Assembly (NCBI RefSeq): GCF_018882365.1
Contig: NZ_JACVOP010000002.1
Coordinates: forward strand, 62,001-126,000
Reading direction: 5' to 3'
DNA: 64,000 bases
DNA from: Polynucleobacter sp. 71A-WALBACH
Lineage (GTDB): Bacteria; Pseudomonadota; Gammaproteobacteria; Burkholderiales; Burkholderiaceae
Position numbers and translations under genes: made by a program
The notes under the pieces: generated by a model
The model's database searches: none
What the model saw: only the letters and a program-made list of their open reading frames with translations
What the model was told of the DNA's origin: nothing
Shown: in pieces, positions 35,464 through 44,223 of the stretch
Position numbering within the stretch: position 1 is the first letter of the stretch
How the letters are laid out: each line of letters begins with the position of its first letter

Positions 35464-36921
35464 GTGTCAGATAATTCGCCGGTCGGGAAGCCTATTCCCA
35501 TTGATGTTATCGAGGAATCTCTTTATGAGGTCCGGCGAAAGATTTATCCACGATCTGTTAGCGGGCTGTTCGCTCGCTGGCGTTTCATCTTGGTATTTGC
35601 AACGCAATTATTGTTCTATGGCCTTCCTTGGGTTAGCTGGAATGGTCGTCAAGCCGTACTCTTTGACTTAATTCAACGTAAGTTTTATATCTTTGGCTTA
35701 GTGTTGTGGCCTCAGGATGTGATCTATCTCACACTCCTATTAATTCTATCTGCGTTAGCTCTCTTTTTGTTTACCGCAATTGCTGGTCGATTATTTTGTG
35801 GCTATGCCTGTCCGCAAACGGTCTATACCGAAATTTTTATGTGGATCGAGCGCAAGGTTGAGGGCGATCGTTTTGCTCGCATTCGCTTGGATGGGGAAGA
35901 GTGGCCTTGGAGCTTCCATAAGTGGCGCCTCAAAATCACTAAGCATTTTCTGTGGCTATTAATTGCCTTTTGGACTGGCTTTACTTTTATTGGGTACTTC
36001 ACCCCAATTGAAACTCTGAGCGCAGGAATTCTGCATTTATCACTTGGCCCATGGCAAACTTTCTGGTTATGTTTCTACAGCTTTGCAACTTGGGGTAATG
36101 CGGGTTTCATGCGTGAGCAAGTTTGTAAATACATGTGCCCCTATGCACGCTTCCAAAGCGTCATGGTAGATAAAGATACTTTCCTAGTTACCTACGATAA
36201 GGTCCGTGGCGAGCCCCGAGGCAGTCGCAGCAAGTCGGCGGATCACACCAGTCTGGGGTTAGGCGATTGTGTTGATTGCAGTATTTGTGTGCAAGTCTGC
36301 CCAACTGGTATTGATATTCGTGATGGCCTGCAATACATGTGTATTGGTTGCGGAGCTTGTATTGATGCTTGTGATCAAGTGATGGAGAAGGTCGATTATC
36401 CAAAGGGCTTGATTCGGTATACGACTGAACGAGCTATTGAAGATAAAGAAACCAATCAAAGTGCGATACGCCATATCTTGCGTCCACGGGTGTTGATTTA
36501 TACGGCATTCATCACGGTATTGACAGCCGCCTTCATGATCTCTTTGCTCACTAGAAACCCCCTACGAGTTGATGTGATGAGGGATCGGGGGGCATTAGCA
36601 CGTGAAGTGGATGGTGTACGTATTGAGAATATCTACCGTATTCAGATTATGAATGCCTCTGAAAATTCCATGAAAGTTCATGTGAAAGCATCGGGCCTCT
36701 CCGGCCTGAGGATCTTAGATTCACAGGGAAATGAAATTACTGAAATCGAAGTAGCCCCTGCTAGTAATCAGTTATTACCAATTAAAGTTAGCGCCAATAT
36801 TGGTGATAATGAGCCAGGAAATTACCCGATACACTTTGATGTATCAGCGGATGAAATGTCTGGCGATAAGCCAACTGTCAGGGTTCGCGATGAAAAATCA
36901 AGCTTTATTATTCCCCGCTAA
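35464..36921 (+). CDS. ccoG: Cytochrome oxidase accessory ferredoxin CcoG
   Basis: 485 residues, GTG start 3 bases after ccoP. Five or so helices, an extra cysteine pair in CGYACPQT and another in CKYMCPYARFQS. Two [4Fe-4S] motifs lie at about 268-310 (CVDCSICVQVCP and CIGCGACIDAC), and a C-terminal periplasmic immunoglobulin-like domain follows one final helix. CcoG/RdxA is a membrane cupric reductase that supports copper delivery to cbb3 oxidase. Confidence 0.96.
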   Translation: MSDNSPVGKPIPIDVIEESLYEVRRKIYPRSVSGLFARWRFILVFATQLLFYGLPWVSWNGRQAVLFDLIQRKFYIFGLVLWPQDVIYLTLLLILSALALFLFTAIAGRLFCGYACPQTVYTEIFMWIERKVEGDRFARIRLDGEEWPWSFHKWRLKITKHFLWLLIAFWTGFTFIGYFTPIETLSAGILHLSLGPWQTFWLCFYSFATWGNAGFMREQVCKYMCPYARFQSVMVDKDTFLVTYDKVRGEPRGSRSKSADHTSLGLGDCVDCSICVQVCPTGIDIRDGLQYMCIGCGACIDACDQVMEKVDYPKGLIRYTTERAIEDKETNQSAIRHILRPRVLIYTAFITVLTAAFMISLLTRNPLRVDVMRDRGALAREVDGVRIENIYRIQIMNASENSMKVHVKASGLSGLRILDSQGNEITEIEVAPASNQLLPIKVSANIGDNEPGNYPIHFDVSADEMSGDKPTVRVRDEKSSFIIPR

Positions 36922-36951
36922 GCTATATAGCAAAAGATGGAGAGGATGAAT

Positions 36952-37155
36952 ATGTCAGAACAAGAAACAAATAAACCTTGGTTTAGGCAGCTCTGGCCAT
37001 GGTTACTCATTAGCGGGCCAGCTATAGCTGCTATTGGCTGCATGATTACCATCTATCTTGCGGTGAATTTATACGCTGATAAACCAGTGCGCGATGGTGT
37101 AGTCAAGCGCGGACTAAAGGTTGAGCAGCTTAAAGTAGAGCAGGCTCACAAATGA
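36952..37155 (+). CDS. ccoH: FixH/CcoH-like short membrane protein
   Basis: 67 residues from ATG 36952, which has GAGAGGATG upstream; an in-frame ATG at 36937 is the alternative. A single helix, WPWLLISGPAIAAIGCMITIYLAV, is followed by NLYADKPVRDGVVKRGL, the FixH-type membrane-exit sequence. It is much shorter than rhizobial FixH (about 150), so only the N-terminal part is present. It has the conserved place after ccoG. Overlaps the next gene as ATGA. Confidence 0.8.
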   Translation: MSEQETNKPWFRQLWPWLLISGPAIAAIGCMITIYLAVNLYADKPVRDGVVKRGLKVEQLKVEQAHK

Positions 37156-37412
37156 AGTACCGCCTATTCATTTGGATCATGTGGCCATCATTTTTGGTTT
37201 CTATTTTGGCCGAAGGTTTGCTCTTTAGTGTTGTACATCCAGCGGAGCTATTATTTTTTGGCTCTCACCCAAACATTTCTGATGAGGGCATCTACACCAT
37301 CGGATTTTTTATTATCTGGATATTCTGCTCATTCTCAAGCGCTTTAACTGCCTATATTCTTCCAGGCATTGATGAGGATGGCAATAAAGGGCCGGACCGC
37401 GGCTTGATTTAG
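37152..37412 (+). CDS. Unknown two-helix membrane protein in the cco locus
   Basis: 86 residues with two membrane helices (about 5-27 and 49-71) and an acidic, glycine-rich tail (PGIDEDGNKGPDRG). I do not recognise a characterised family. It is translationally coupled to the FixH-like gene (ATGA overlap) and ends 10 bases before the convergent fnr stop, so it belongs to the cbb3 assembly transcript. A role in oxidase assembly is inferred from position alone. Confidence 0.75.
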   Translation: MKYRLFIWIMWPSFLVSILAEGLLFSVVHPAELLFFGSHPNISDEGIYTIGFFIIWIFCSFSSALTAYILPGIDEDGNKGPDRGLI

Positions 37413-37422
37413 ACGGTCTTAC

Positions 37423-38181
37423 TTAAGCGCTAATTGGCTTGATTTGAAGCGTGCGGTCAGGGTTGGGGATGCTGGCTAACTCATAAAGCCCATCCATATC
37501 GATCAGCTTAATATGGCGCTGTTTAATCTGGATTAGTCCTGATTCAGCAAAACGAGAGAGCATGCGACTAACCGTTTCAATCTGAATGCCCAGGTAACTA
37601 CCAATTTCTACGCGACTCATCCGTAAATCAAATTCATTATTTTGATAACCGCGAGCTGCCAAGCGCTGAGAAAGATTCAGTAAGAAGGTCGCTAAACGTT
37701 CTTCTGCACGCAAACTACCCAATGAGAGTAGGTGACGTTGGTCTTGCGTGAGTTCGCGACTCAGAATGCGGTGAAATTGCTTTTGTAGTACTGGAATTTG
37801 GCGTGCCAAATCCTCAAATGCTTCGTAGCGAATAATGCAGACTTCGCTATCTTCTAGAGCGATTGCCTCGGATTGATAGCTGCCCTCACCAATGCCATCA
37901 AGACCTAGAATCTCGCCAGGCAGATGAAAGCCGATGACTTGTTGGCGCCCATCTTCTAGACCATATTCAGTCTTCAGGGTGCCAAAGCGTATGCTATATA
38001 CCGCAGAAAGTGGGTCGCCATGACGATAGAGGGTCTCACCTTTTTGCAGATGGACGCGTTCTTTAACAAGTGTATCAATCTTGGCAATATCGCTTGAGCT
38101 GATCCCTACTGGCAGGCAAAACTGACCCAGTACGCAGACTGAGCATTTACTACTAGGGACATCTGAGTTAATGTAATTCAT
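37423..38181 (-). CDS. fnr: Oxygen-sensing Crp/Fnr family regulator (FNR)
   Basis: 252 residues. Four cysteines suited to a [4Fe-4S] cluster: C13, C16 and C22 in CSVCVLGQFC at the N-terminus, and C115 in SEVCII. After the cyclic-nucleotide-like beta-roll and dimer helix comes the HTH with YLGIQIETVSRMLSRFAES, whose recognition helix (E..SR) matches FNR rather than Crp. It should activate TTGAT-N4-ATCAA sites at low oxygen; two such perfect sites are in this window. No such site is seen at its own promoter. Confidence 0.94.
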   Translation of the reverse strand: MNYINSDVPSSKCSVCVLGQFCLPVGISSSDIAKIDTLVKERVHLQKGETLYRHGDPLSAVYSIRFGTLKTEYGLEDGRQQVIGFHLPGEILGLDGIGEGSYQSEAIALEDSEVCIIRYEAFEDLARQIPVLQKQFHRILSRELTQDQRHLLSLGSLRAEERLATFLLNLSQRLAARGYQNNEFDLRMSRVEIGSYLGIQIETVSRMLSRFAESGLIQIKQRHIKLIDMDGLYELASIPNPDRTLQIKPISA

Positions 38182-38262
38182 ATTGGATCTAGTTATCAGA
38201 CCAGTTTATTCTACTCGGATAATGTTTAATTTTAATACTTCCTCGAGACTGGGGCTGCCTAG

Positions 38263-38994
38263 ATGCTAACTACTAGTTTATTGCTAGCCGTCTTCCTGGG
38301 CGCTTTGGTTAGTGGGTGGCACTGCGCCCTCATGTGTGGCGGTATTGCGGCGGCAATCGAACGTCAGGGTGGCGCTCCAAAGGCGACTTACAGCCCATTA
38401 CAAAGTAAGTCTGAGCTGTTTTATCTGCAACTCATCATGCACTTAGGGCGCTTAACCACATACGTTTTACTTGGTGCTATCGCTGCTTGGGCTGGCGCTA
38501 TTATCTGGCAGCAAAATATGGTGCCTATTCAACGCCCCTTATTTGCTTTTACGTCCCTAGTTTTATTGTGGATGGGCTTGCGCCTTTTGCGTCAGAGGTC
38601 GAATAGCCCTCTATTGGTCGGAAAGTGGCTGGGCGCACGAATGGCAAGCTATTGGGCGAAATATTTAGGGAGTTTTACAGGCCGCTCATCCCGTTGGTTT
38701 AGTGGAATGGTGTGGGGCTTAGTGCCTTGTGGTTTGGTGTACAGCGTTTTACCGCTCGCTTTTTTATCGGGGGATGTCTTGACAGGTGCTGCGCTGATGT
38801 TGGCATTTGGCTTAGGTACTTTGCCTAACCTATTGCTGATCTCGAAATTTTCAGCGGTCCTGACACAGTTTGGACAATACATCTGGGTGAGATATATTGC
38901 TGCAGGACTTTTATTGTCCGCAGGAATTTTTGGGCTCTATCGCGCTTGGTATTTGCCAGAAGCTTTACTTAAGGGCGGCTTCTGTATTAGTTAA
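38263..38994 (+). CDS. Sulfite exporter TauE/SafE-type (DsbD_2) membrane protein
   Basis: 243 residues, about six helices. The first, with SGWHCALMCGGIAAA, contains the CxxxCGG pair of this family, and KYLGSFTGRSSRWFSGMVWGLVPCGLVYSVL is the second half-repeat. In cbb3 loci this protein is the usual partner of CcoI and CcoG and is thought to help copper or redox handling (CcoA-independent). It is divergent from fnr with an 81-base intergenic region. Confidence 0.85.
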   Translation: MLTTSLLLAVFLGALVSGWHCALMCGGIAAAIERQGGAPKATYSPLQSKSELFYLQLIMHLGRLTTYVLLGAIAAWAGAIIWQQNMVPIQRPLFAFTSLVLLWMGLRLLRQRSNSPLLVGKWLGARMASYWAKYLGSFTGRSSRWFSGMVWGLVPCGLVYSVLPLAFLSGDVLTGAALMLAFGLGTLPNLLLISKFSAVLTQFGQYIWVRYIAAGLLLSAGIFGLYRAWYLPEALLKGGFCIS

Positions 38995-40628
38995 TACGGC
39001 TGACTGACTGCTGCGGCAATGCCTTGTTGCAGGTCTGGGTAGATGCAATTAGGGGGTAGTCGCTCCAATAGGCCTCCACGTACTGCCATCTCATATGGCT
39101 GATGTACAAGCCCGCAAATCAGGAGCTTAATGCCGCGATTTTTGCAAACTTCTTCAAGTTCAAGCAGAGCATCCATTCCAGAAACGTCGATATAGATTAC
39201 GTTCTTTAAATCCAGAACCAACAGCTTTGACGGCAATTCATTTTCAATGTTCTCTAGAATCTTTACTGCGCCAAAAAAGATGGCGCCATAGATTCTGAAT
39301 ACAGAAATGTTGCCCTGGTGTTCTTGCAATACTGGAAAGTCGATTGCGCTTGCCGCTTCATAGCGAGATAGGCTTGAGATTCGGTAAATGAAAGTAATAA
39401 ATGCCAAGAGCAGACCCACTTGAATTGCCACAGTAAGGTCTAAAGCGATGGTCAGAAAAAAGACGCTCAACATGGTCAAGCGATAAGGCAGGCGGAATTG
39501 TTTGAGGTCTGCAAACTTTCGCCACTCACCCATATTCCAGGCAACATACATCAAAATAGCGGCTAAGCTGGCTAAGGGAATATTTTTTGCCAGCGGAGCC
39601 CCAAACAAAATAATAGACAGTAATGTTACAGAGTGGACTATTCCGGCAACTGGTGTACGACCACCACTTTGTATGTTCGTAACTGTTCTTGCGATTGTCC
39701 CTGTAGCGGGCATGCCACCAAAAAATGGAGTGACTAGATTTGCCAGCCCTTGTGCCATGAGTTCTTGATTAGAGTCGTGGCGATCATGAATCAGCCCATC
39801 GGCAATGCGTGCGCACAGGAGCGATTCAATTGCTCCGAGTAGGGCGAGTGTAATGGCGGGTGCAATGACAAACTGTGCCGTACTCCAGCTAATTGGAATC
39901 CATTCAAAACTGGGAAGACCGGCTGGGATACCGCCAAACCGACTGCCAATCGTATCTACAGGCAGATGAAATAGGCTGCTAGCTATCGTAGCTAGCACCA
40001 TCGCAATCACTGTTCCAGGTATATGTGTGAGATAGCCAAGATGTTTTTGAAGTGCTCGCCAGGAAACTAAAAAAACCAGGCTTCCCATCGACAGCAAGAA
40101 AGCAGCTGGATTGACGGTATCGGCAGCTGTATATAAGATTTGAGCTGCTTGAAAAAATTCAGCAGGCATCTTGGTAATTTGCAGACCAAAAAATTCTTTC
40201 ACTTGGGATAAGCCAATCAATACGGCGATGCCGTTGGTAAACCCAATAATGACGGCTACTGGAATAAAGCGAATTAAAGTGCCGAGGCGAAAGAGCCCCA
40301 TCAAGAATAAAAATACTCCAGACATGGCGGTCGCTAAGAGTAGGTTAGCGATCCCGTAGTGATCCACAATGCCGTAAACAATGACGATGAAGGCGCCTGC
40401 TGGACCGCCAATTTGCACGCGACTGCCGCCTAATACGGAAATGAGTCCACCGGCAATGATGGCGGTAAAGATACCTGCTTCTGGTTTGAGCCCGCTGGCA
40501 ATCGCAAATGCCATTGCTAAAGGCAATGCCACTACCCCCACCGTAATACCCGCTAATACATCTTTACTAAATAGCGCGCCACTATAACCCTTGAAGGAGT
40601 CAAGCAGTTTTGGGTGAAAGAGGTTCAT
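38991..40628 (-). CDS. SulP family anion transporter with STAS domain
   Basis: 545 residues. About twelve helices, with GVVALPLAMAFAIASG near residue 31 and GGMPATGTIARTVTNIQSGGRTP near 300, both SulP marks, and a C-terminal STAS domain (about 430-540; VIYIDVSGMDALLEL). The family carries sulfate, bicarbonate or dicarboxylates. The carbonic anhydrase that marks the bicarbonate type is not adjacent, so the ion is open. Tail overlaps the convergent upstream gene by 4 bases. Confidence 0.93.
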   Translation of the reverse strand: MNLFHPKLLDSFKGYSGALFSKDVLAGITVGVVALPLAMAFAIASGLKPEAGIFTAIIAGGLISVLGGSRVQIGGPAGAFIVIVYGIVDHYGIANLLLATAMSGVFLFLMGLFRLGTLIRFIPVAVIIGFTNGIAVLIGLSQVKEFFGLQITKMPAEFFQAAQILYTAADTVNPAAFLLSMGSLVFLVSWRALQKHLGYLTHIPGTVIAMVLATIASSLFHLPVDTIGSRFGGIPAGLPSFEWIPISWSTAQFVIAPAITLALLGAIESLLCARIADGLIHDRHDSNQELMAQGLANLVTPFFGGMPATGTIARTVTNIQSGGRTPVAGIVHSVTLLSIILFGAPLAKNIPLASLAAILMYVAWNMGEWRKFADLKQFRLPYRLTMLSVFFLTIALDLTVAIQVGLLLAFITFIYRISSLSRYEAASAIDFPVLQEHQGNISVFRIYGAIFFGAVKILENIENELPSKLLVLDLKNVIYIDVSGMDALLELEEVCKNRGIKLLICGLVHQPYEMAVRGGLLERLPPNCIYPDLQQGIAAAVSQPY

Positions 40629-40641
40629 TAGAAAAAGATTT

Positions 40642-41043
40642 TCAGGCTATACGGCTACCAACCCAATAGGCTAAGGTGGCAGAAAGTGCCGTAACTGCAG
40701 AGCCCCAAGCAATATCCACAAATGCCAGTCGAACAGGAAAATCGCGGATGACGGCGAGGTTTGTTAGATCGTAAGTCATGTAGCAAAAGAAGCCAAATAG
40801 AGCGCCATATTGCGCTGCATATATCCAGGACTGTTTCGAGATGGCCGGAAGAATCACAAAAATCGATGCGCCCAGCGCGTAGAGAAGATAAAAACCCAGT
40901 CCAGCTAATAATTTAGGCTCGCTGGCCATCAGAGAGCCCATGTCATCGCGATAGAGATTCTTGGCGATGCCCAGTAGCCAAATCAAATCAATGGCTACTA
41001 AAGACAGTAGAAATGAAAAATAGACCGCTAAATACTTGAGCAA
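40642..41043 (-). CDS. DUF2177 family membrane protein
   Basis: 133 residues, four helices; AIDLIWLLGIAKNLYRDDMG near residue 18-37 and GALFGFFCYMTYDLTNLAVIRDFP near 84-107 are the DUF2177 signature. Function unknown. It precedes the SulP gene by 13 bases on the same strand, so they are probably one operon, and is divergent from the universal stress gene. Confidence 0.87.
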   Translation of the reverse strand: MLKYLAVYFSFLLSLVAIDLIWLLGIAKNLYRDDMGSLMASEPKLLAGLGFYLLYALGASIFVILPAISKQSWIYAAQYGALFGFFCYMTYDLTNLAVIRDFPVRLAFVDIAWGSAVTALSATLAYWVGSRIA

Positions 41044-41131
41044 TTCAGTTTCCCTTTTAGGCTTTTACAGATGAATAATTAGGATTATGATGGAACGAGC
41101 GGCATTAAGGTTTAATTTAACAGGAGTCGAT

Positions 41132-41572
41132 ATGTTCAAGCACTTATTAGTACCGGTTGATGGTTCAGATGTCAGCAAAAAGTCCTTAAAGAAGGTGGCA
41201 GAGCTTGCCAAAGCCGATAAGGCTGCTGTGACGTTGGTCTATGTTTCTGATCCGATGCCGCCAATGGTGTATTCAGACAGCACGATGGGTTACGGGATTT
41301 CGCAAAAAGAGCATAAAAAAGTATGCGAGGCATTTGCTGCGGATGTCTTTAAAAAAGCATCAGTGATATTGGGTGCTGGTATTAAGGTCAATACGCTGCA
41401 CATTGCTGATAGCAATTTATCTGAAGGTATTTTGGAAGGTGCTAAGAAATCCAAGGCAGATGTGATTGTGATGGCTTCCCATAAGCGCACCGGAATTAAG
41501 AGCGTCCTCTTGGGTAGTGAAACGCATGAAGTGATTGTGCATTCTAAGTTGCCGGTGTTGGTTCTCGGCTAA
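41132..41572 (+). CDS. Universal stress protein, UspA family
   Basis: 146 residues from ATG 41132 (ribosome-binding AGGAGT); the upstream in-frame ATG at 41087 adds a non-conserved leader. The fold begins LVPVDGSDVSKKSLK and ends with IVMASHKRTGIKSVLLGSETHEVIVHSKLPVLVL. The G-x2-G-like and G(S/T) spacing there is that of ATP-binding Usp proteins. Stand-alone gene with its own terminator downstream. Confidence 0.93.
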   Translation: MFKHLLVPVDGSDVSKKSLKKVAELAKADKAAVTLVYVSDPMPPMVYSDSTMGYGISQKEHKKVCEAFAADVFKKASVILGAGIKVNTLHIADSNLSEGILEGAKKSKADVIVMASHKRTGIKSVLLGSETHEVIVHSKLPVLVLG

Positions 41573-41593
41573 GACTCAAGACTGCAAGAAATT

Positions 41594-41618
41594 AAGGGGC
41601 CCGATAGGCCCCTTTTTT
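41594..41618 (+). terminator. Rho-independent terminator after uspA-like gene
   Basis: AAGGGGCC pairs with GGCCCCTT around a short CGATA-type loop and the stem runs into a T-tract (41613-41618). It lies 21 bases after the stop. The convergent M23 gene ends at 41644, and the symmetric AA...TT flanks could work in both directions. Confidence 0.9.
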
Positions 41619-41643
41619 GTTCTGTATTTATTTCAGGCGCCCC

Positions 41644-43107
41644 TTAATTTTTGAGGGGCGTTCCCAGCAATAGAATTTCTCTGGTGAGCAGCCCGCTGTC
41701 ACTATCGCGCATATTCCATAGATCTAATTCAGTTTTAGCGCCATATGGATCAACATAGATGCCATCTTTTCTTAATTCAAAGTGAAGGTGAGGGCCGGTA
41801 GAGCGTCCGGTCGATCCCACGTAGCCAATCTCCAGGCCACGCCTTACTTCATTGCCTACCTCAAGCTCTACGTTGTAGTTGCTCAAATGGGCATAGTAGG
41901 TACGATAGTTTCCAGGATGCTCAAGGATAATGAGATTACCAAATGCACCGCTATAGCCCAAGTGCACGACTTTGCCAGTGGCGACACTAAAGATGGGCGT
42001 TCCAATAGGTGCTGCGTAATCAATTCCCATGTGGGCGCGATAGCGTTGCTTGGGTGCCGCAGTTGGCGTAGCGCTTGCCTTTTTAGGAGAAGCTTTTTTA
42101 CTATAGGCACGAACACTTCCAACACCGCGTGATATGCGTCGATAGCTCAGGGGGTTAGTCCAAAAGGTGCGTTCGATGGATTCTCCGTTAGCGGTATAAA
42201 AGCCTCCTGGAATGTCACTTCTCTCAATCCAAAACGCACTGGAAAATACCTCATTAGAGGCTGGATCAATAATTTCTGCTGCCCAGATTTGCGCCCAGCG
42301 CTCTTTATCGCCAAAGTCCACGATCAAGCGCACAACGCTATTGGTATTTTCTAGGGCACTGTTCTCCTCTGGATAAATCTGTTTAATGACGGAGTTCAAT
42401 TCCCAAATGAGCTCTACAGGCAATTTATCGCCTACTTTTTTGGGGTCGTATAGAACATCACGCAGTGGCAATTGAATTTCGGTAAAACGTTTCGACTCGT
42501 CTTTTAGGTAGTCTTGCTGAATTAAGAAGCTACCTGCTGCTGAGGGAGTAAAAGTCCAAATTTCGGTCTTGGCATCCTGTATCGGGCCATTCATGATGCT
42601 AAGCGATTCAAAGCGGTTGCGACTTCCAAGGGCTAGCGCATAAGGAATGCAATTACCACGCATGCGATCAAAAAAGCCTTTGGTTTGCGATTTAAAAAAA
42701 TCATTGAAGTTGTGATCACTTAGACCTAAATTGGACGGGAGATGATCTTCGTTATAACTGCGACGTAGGCAGCCTCGTTGGACGCGGTAATCCAGGTTCG
42801 CGGCACCTTCACTACTGTATTCACCCTCTATCCTTTTAAATAATTCAGGATTTAAGCTCATGCTTTTTGAGGATTGATTGAACGTGTTTTGCTTCACTTT
42901 GAGTCCGACTTGCTTGCTACTTGGTATGGCAGCCTTCTGCTTAACTTGGGGTGCTTTGCTAGCCTTACCATTTTGGGCTGTAGTTTGCGCCAAAGCGCTA
43001 GAGACGAGCTCTATCCCTGGTATTTGAATGAAGCCAACAAGGGCAAATCCAATTACTTTGATTGCCCCTTTAAAAAAGAGGGGTCGCGCACAGACATTTT
43101 TCTTCAC
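41644..43107 (-). CDS. M23 family metallopeptidase (LytM endopeptidase)
   Basis: About 487 residues from GTG 43107 (TTG 43122 is the other choice; no in-frame ATG exists). A signal or anchor segment is followed by a long N-terminal domain, then the LytM domain. Its zinc residues are read in HMGIDYAAPIGTP (His and Asp, near residue 360) and in GPHLHFELRKDG (HLH, near 440), with intervening YRTYYAHLS. This is a complete active-site set, so it should cut peptidoglycan cross-links in the periplasm, as in MepM-like enzymes. Confidence 0.9.
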   Translation of the reverse strand: MKKNVCARPLFFKGAIKVIGFALVGFIQIPGIELVSSALAQTTAQNGKASKAPQVKQKAAIPSSKQVGLKVKQNTFNQSSKSMSLNPELFKRIEGEYSSEGAANLDYRVQRGCLRRSYNEDHLPSNLGLSDHNFNDFFKSQTKGFFDRMRGNCIPYALALGSRNRFESLSIMNGPIQDAKTEIWTFTPSAAGSFLIQQDYLKDESKRFTEIQLPLRDVLYDPKKVGDKLPVELIWELNSVIKQIYPEENSALENTNSVVRLIVDFGDKERWAQIWAAEIIDPASNEVFSSAFWIERSDIPGGFYTANGESIERTFWTNPLSYRRISRGVGSVRAYSKKASPKKASATPTAAPKQRYRAHMGIDYAAPIGTPIFSVATGKVVHLGYSGAFGNLIILEHPGNYRTYYAHLSNYNVELEVGNEVRRGLEIGYVGSTGRSTGPHLHFELRKDGIYVDPYGAKTELDLWNMRDSDSGLLTREILLLGTPLKN

Positions 43108-43178
43108 ACAGCAATTATCCAATATTGTTGTGAAAGATCTGCGTATTTTGGGTCGTGCTGTACCGCAACAATATCGCT

Positions 43179-44105
43179 TTAATTTAGTTCGGGTGCTATT
43201 TTTAGCACTTCAAAGGCTGCTTTGAGCCGCTCCTCATAGACATGCTTCATTTGAGCTGCTTCCCCTGGTGACCACTCTCTGAAGCCTGCGCCTTTGTCCA
43301 TGCCGGTTTTCCCCACGTTCACCAGATCCATGACACAAGCAGGCGGCGCTTGAACATTTGAGAGGGAGGGGTAGATGACCTTTGCAGCTAGCGCCATACC
43401 TTCCCAACCCGAGATTTCTTTTTGTGTCATCGGGCCAACTGCCGCATAACGAAAGCCAAAGCTATAGCGCACCGCAGTGTCGACATCATCTGGTGATGCA
43501 ATCCCTTCTTGCACCAAAGAGAGTGCCTCACGCATTAAGGCATGCTGAATGCGGTTAGCTAGAAATCCTGGAATATCACGCTTGACCAATACGGGCTTCT
43601 TACCATGGGCACGGTAAAGATTACAAATCTGTTCCGCCATGTGTGGGTCAGACTTTTCACCTAGAACCACCTCTACCAAAGGAACAATATGGGCAGGCAT
43701 GAAATAGTGGGTATTGAACATCCGATGACTTGTCTTAAGGCCTTGTGCAATTTCACTAATGGGGAAACCCGAGCTATTACTACCAATTGGAATATTGGAT
43801 GGGACACGCTGATCAAGCTCGCGAAAGAGTGCTTTTTTGAGATCTATGCGTTCAGAGATGGTTTCAATAATGAGATCGGTATTTTGCCAATCAGACCAAT
43901 CCGCAATGCTACCGGCAAGTAGTTCGCCACCAGCATCTCGCCATGTGGGATTAATGGTTTCAGCACACGTCTCCACCTTGGAGAGGCAAAGCTCTGCTTT
44001 GTTGAGATCTCTGCCCAGCAAAATTGTTTTGGCGCCATAAGCCAAGAAGCTGGCTGCAATGCCTACCCCCATAGTGCCCGTACCCATGACAACAACTTGA
44101 CTCAT
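43179..44105 (-). CDS. 3-hydroxyacyl-CoA dehydrogenase family protein
   Basis: 308 residues: NAD-binding GTGTMG (8-13), SNSSGFPISEIAQGLK with the catalytic-region serine, then HYFMPAHIVPLVEVV. The latter holds the dehydrogenase histidine, and the C-terminal helical domain follows. The FMPAHIVP pattern suits the group holding L-gulonate, L-carnitine and lambda-crystallin-type dehydrogenases. A paralogue at 50494-51435 shares these blocks. It is divergent from the enolase-superfamily gene. Confidence 0.9.
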   Translation of the reverse strand: MSQVVVMGTGTMGVGIAASFLAYGAKTILLGRDLNKAELCLSKVETCAETINPTWRDAGGELLAGSIADWSDWQNTDLIIETISERIDLKKALFRELDQRVPSNIPIGSNSSGFPISEIAQGLKTSHRMFNTHYFMPAHIVPLVEVVLGEKSDPHMAEQICNLYRAHGKKPVLVKRDIPGFLANRIQHALMREALSLVQEGIASPDDVDTAVRYSFGFRYAAVGPMTQKEISGWEGMALAAKVIYPSLSNVQAPPACVMDLVNVGKTGMDKGAGFREWSPGEAAQMKHVYEERLKAAFEVLKIAPELN

Positions 44106-44116
44106 AGCGTCTCCAA

Positions 44117-44131
44117 ATCATCCTAGATGAT
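44117..44131. promoter_or_regulatory. Palindrome in divergent promoter region (ATCATC-cta-GATGAT)
   Basis: A perfect 6-6 inverted repeat with a 3-base spacer lies 12 bases upstream of the hydroxyacyl-CoA-dehydrogenase-type start codon. A second palindrome, GTGAG-TT-CTCAC, is at 44166-44177, overlapping the place of the -35 box of the rightward promoter (-10 TACAAT at 44195-44200). Together they look like operators of a repressor of the GntR/IclR sort, but no regulator gene is adjacent. Confidence 0.45.
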
Positions 44132-44165
44132 GCATATTGTTAAGTGACTCATTATTCCTTATCTG

Positions 44166-44177
44166 TGAGTTCTCACC
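44166..44177. promoter_or_regulatory. Palindrome GTGAG-TT-CTCAC upstream of the MR/MLE gene
   Basis: Perfect 5-5 inverted repeat with 2-base spacer, 47 bases before the ATG at 44224 and 17 bases before the -10-like TACAAT. Position and symmetry fit an operator; regulator unknown. Confidence 0.45.
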
Positions 44178-44223
44178 TAGCTCTAAATATGGCTACAATA
44201 ATTTTTTGTATATAGGAGCTCCC

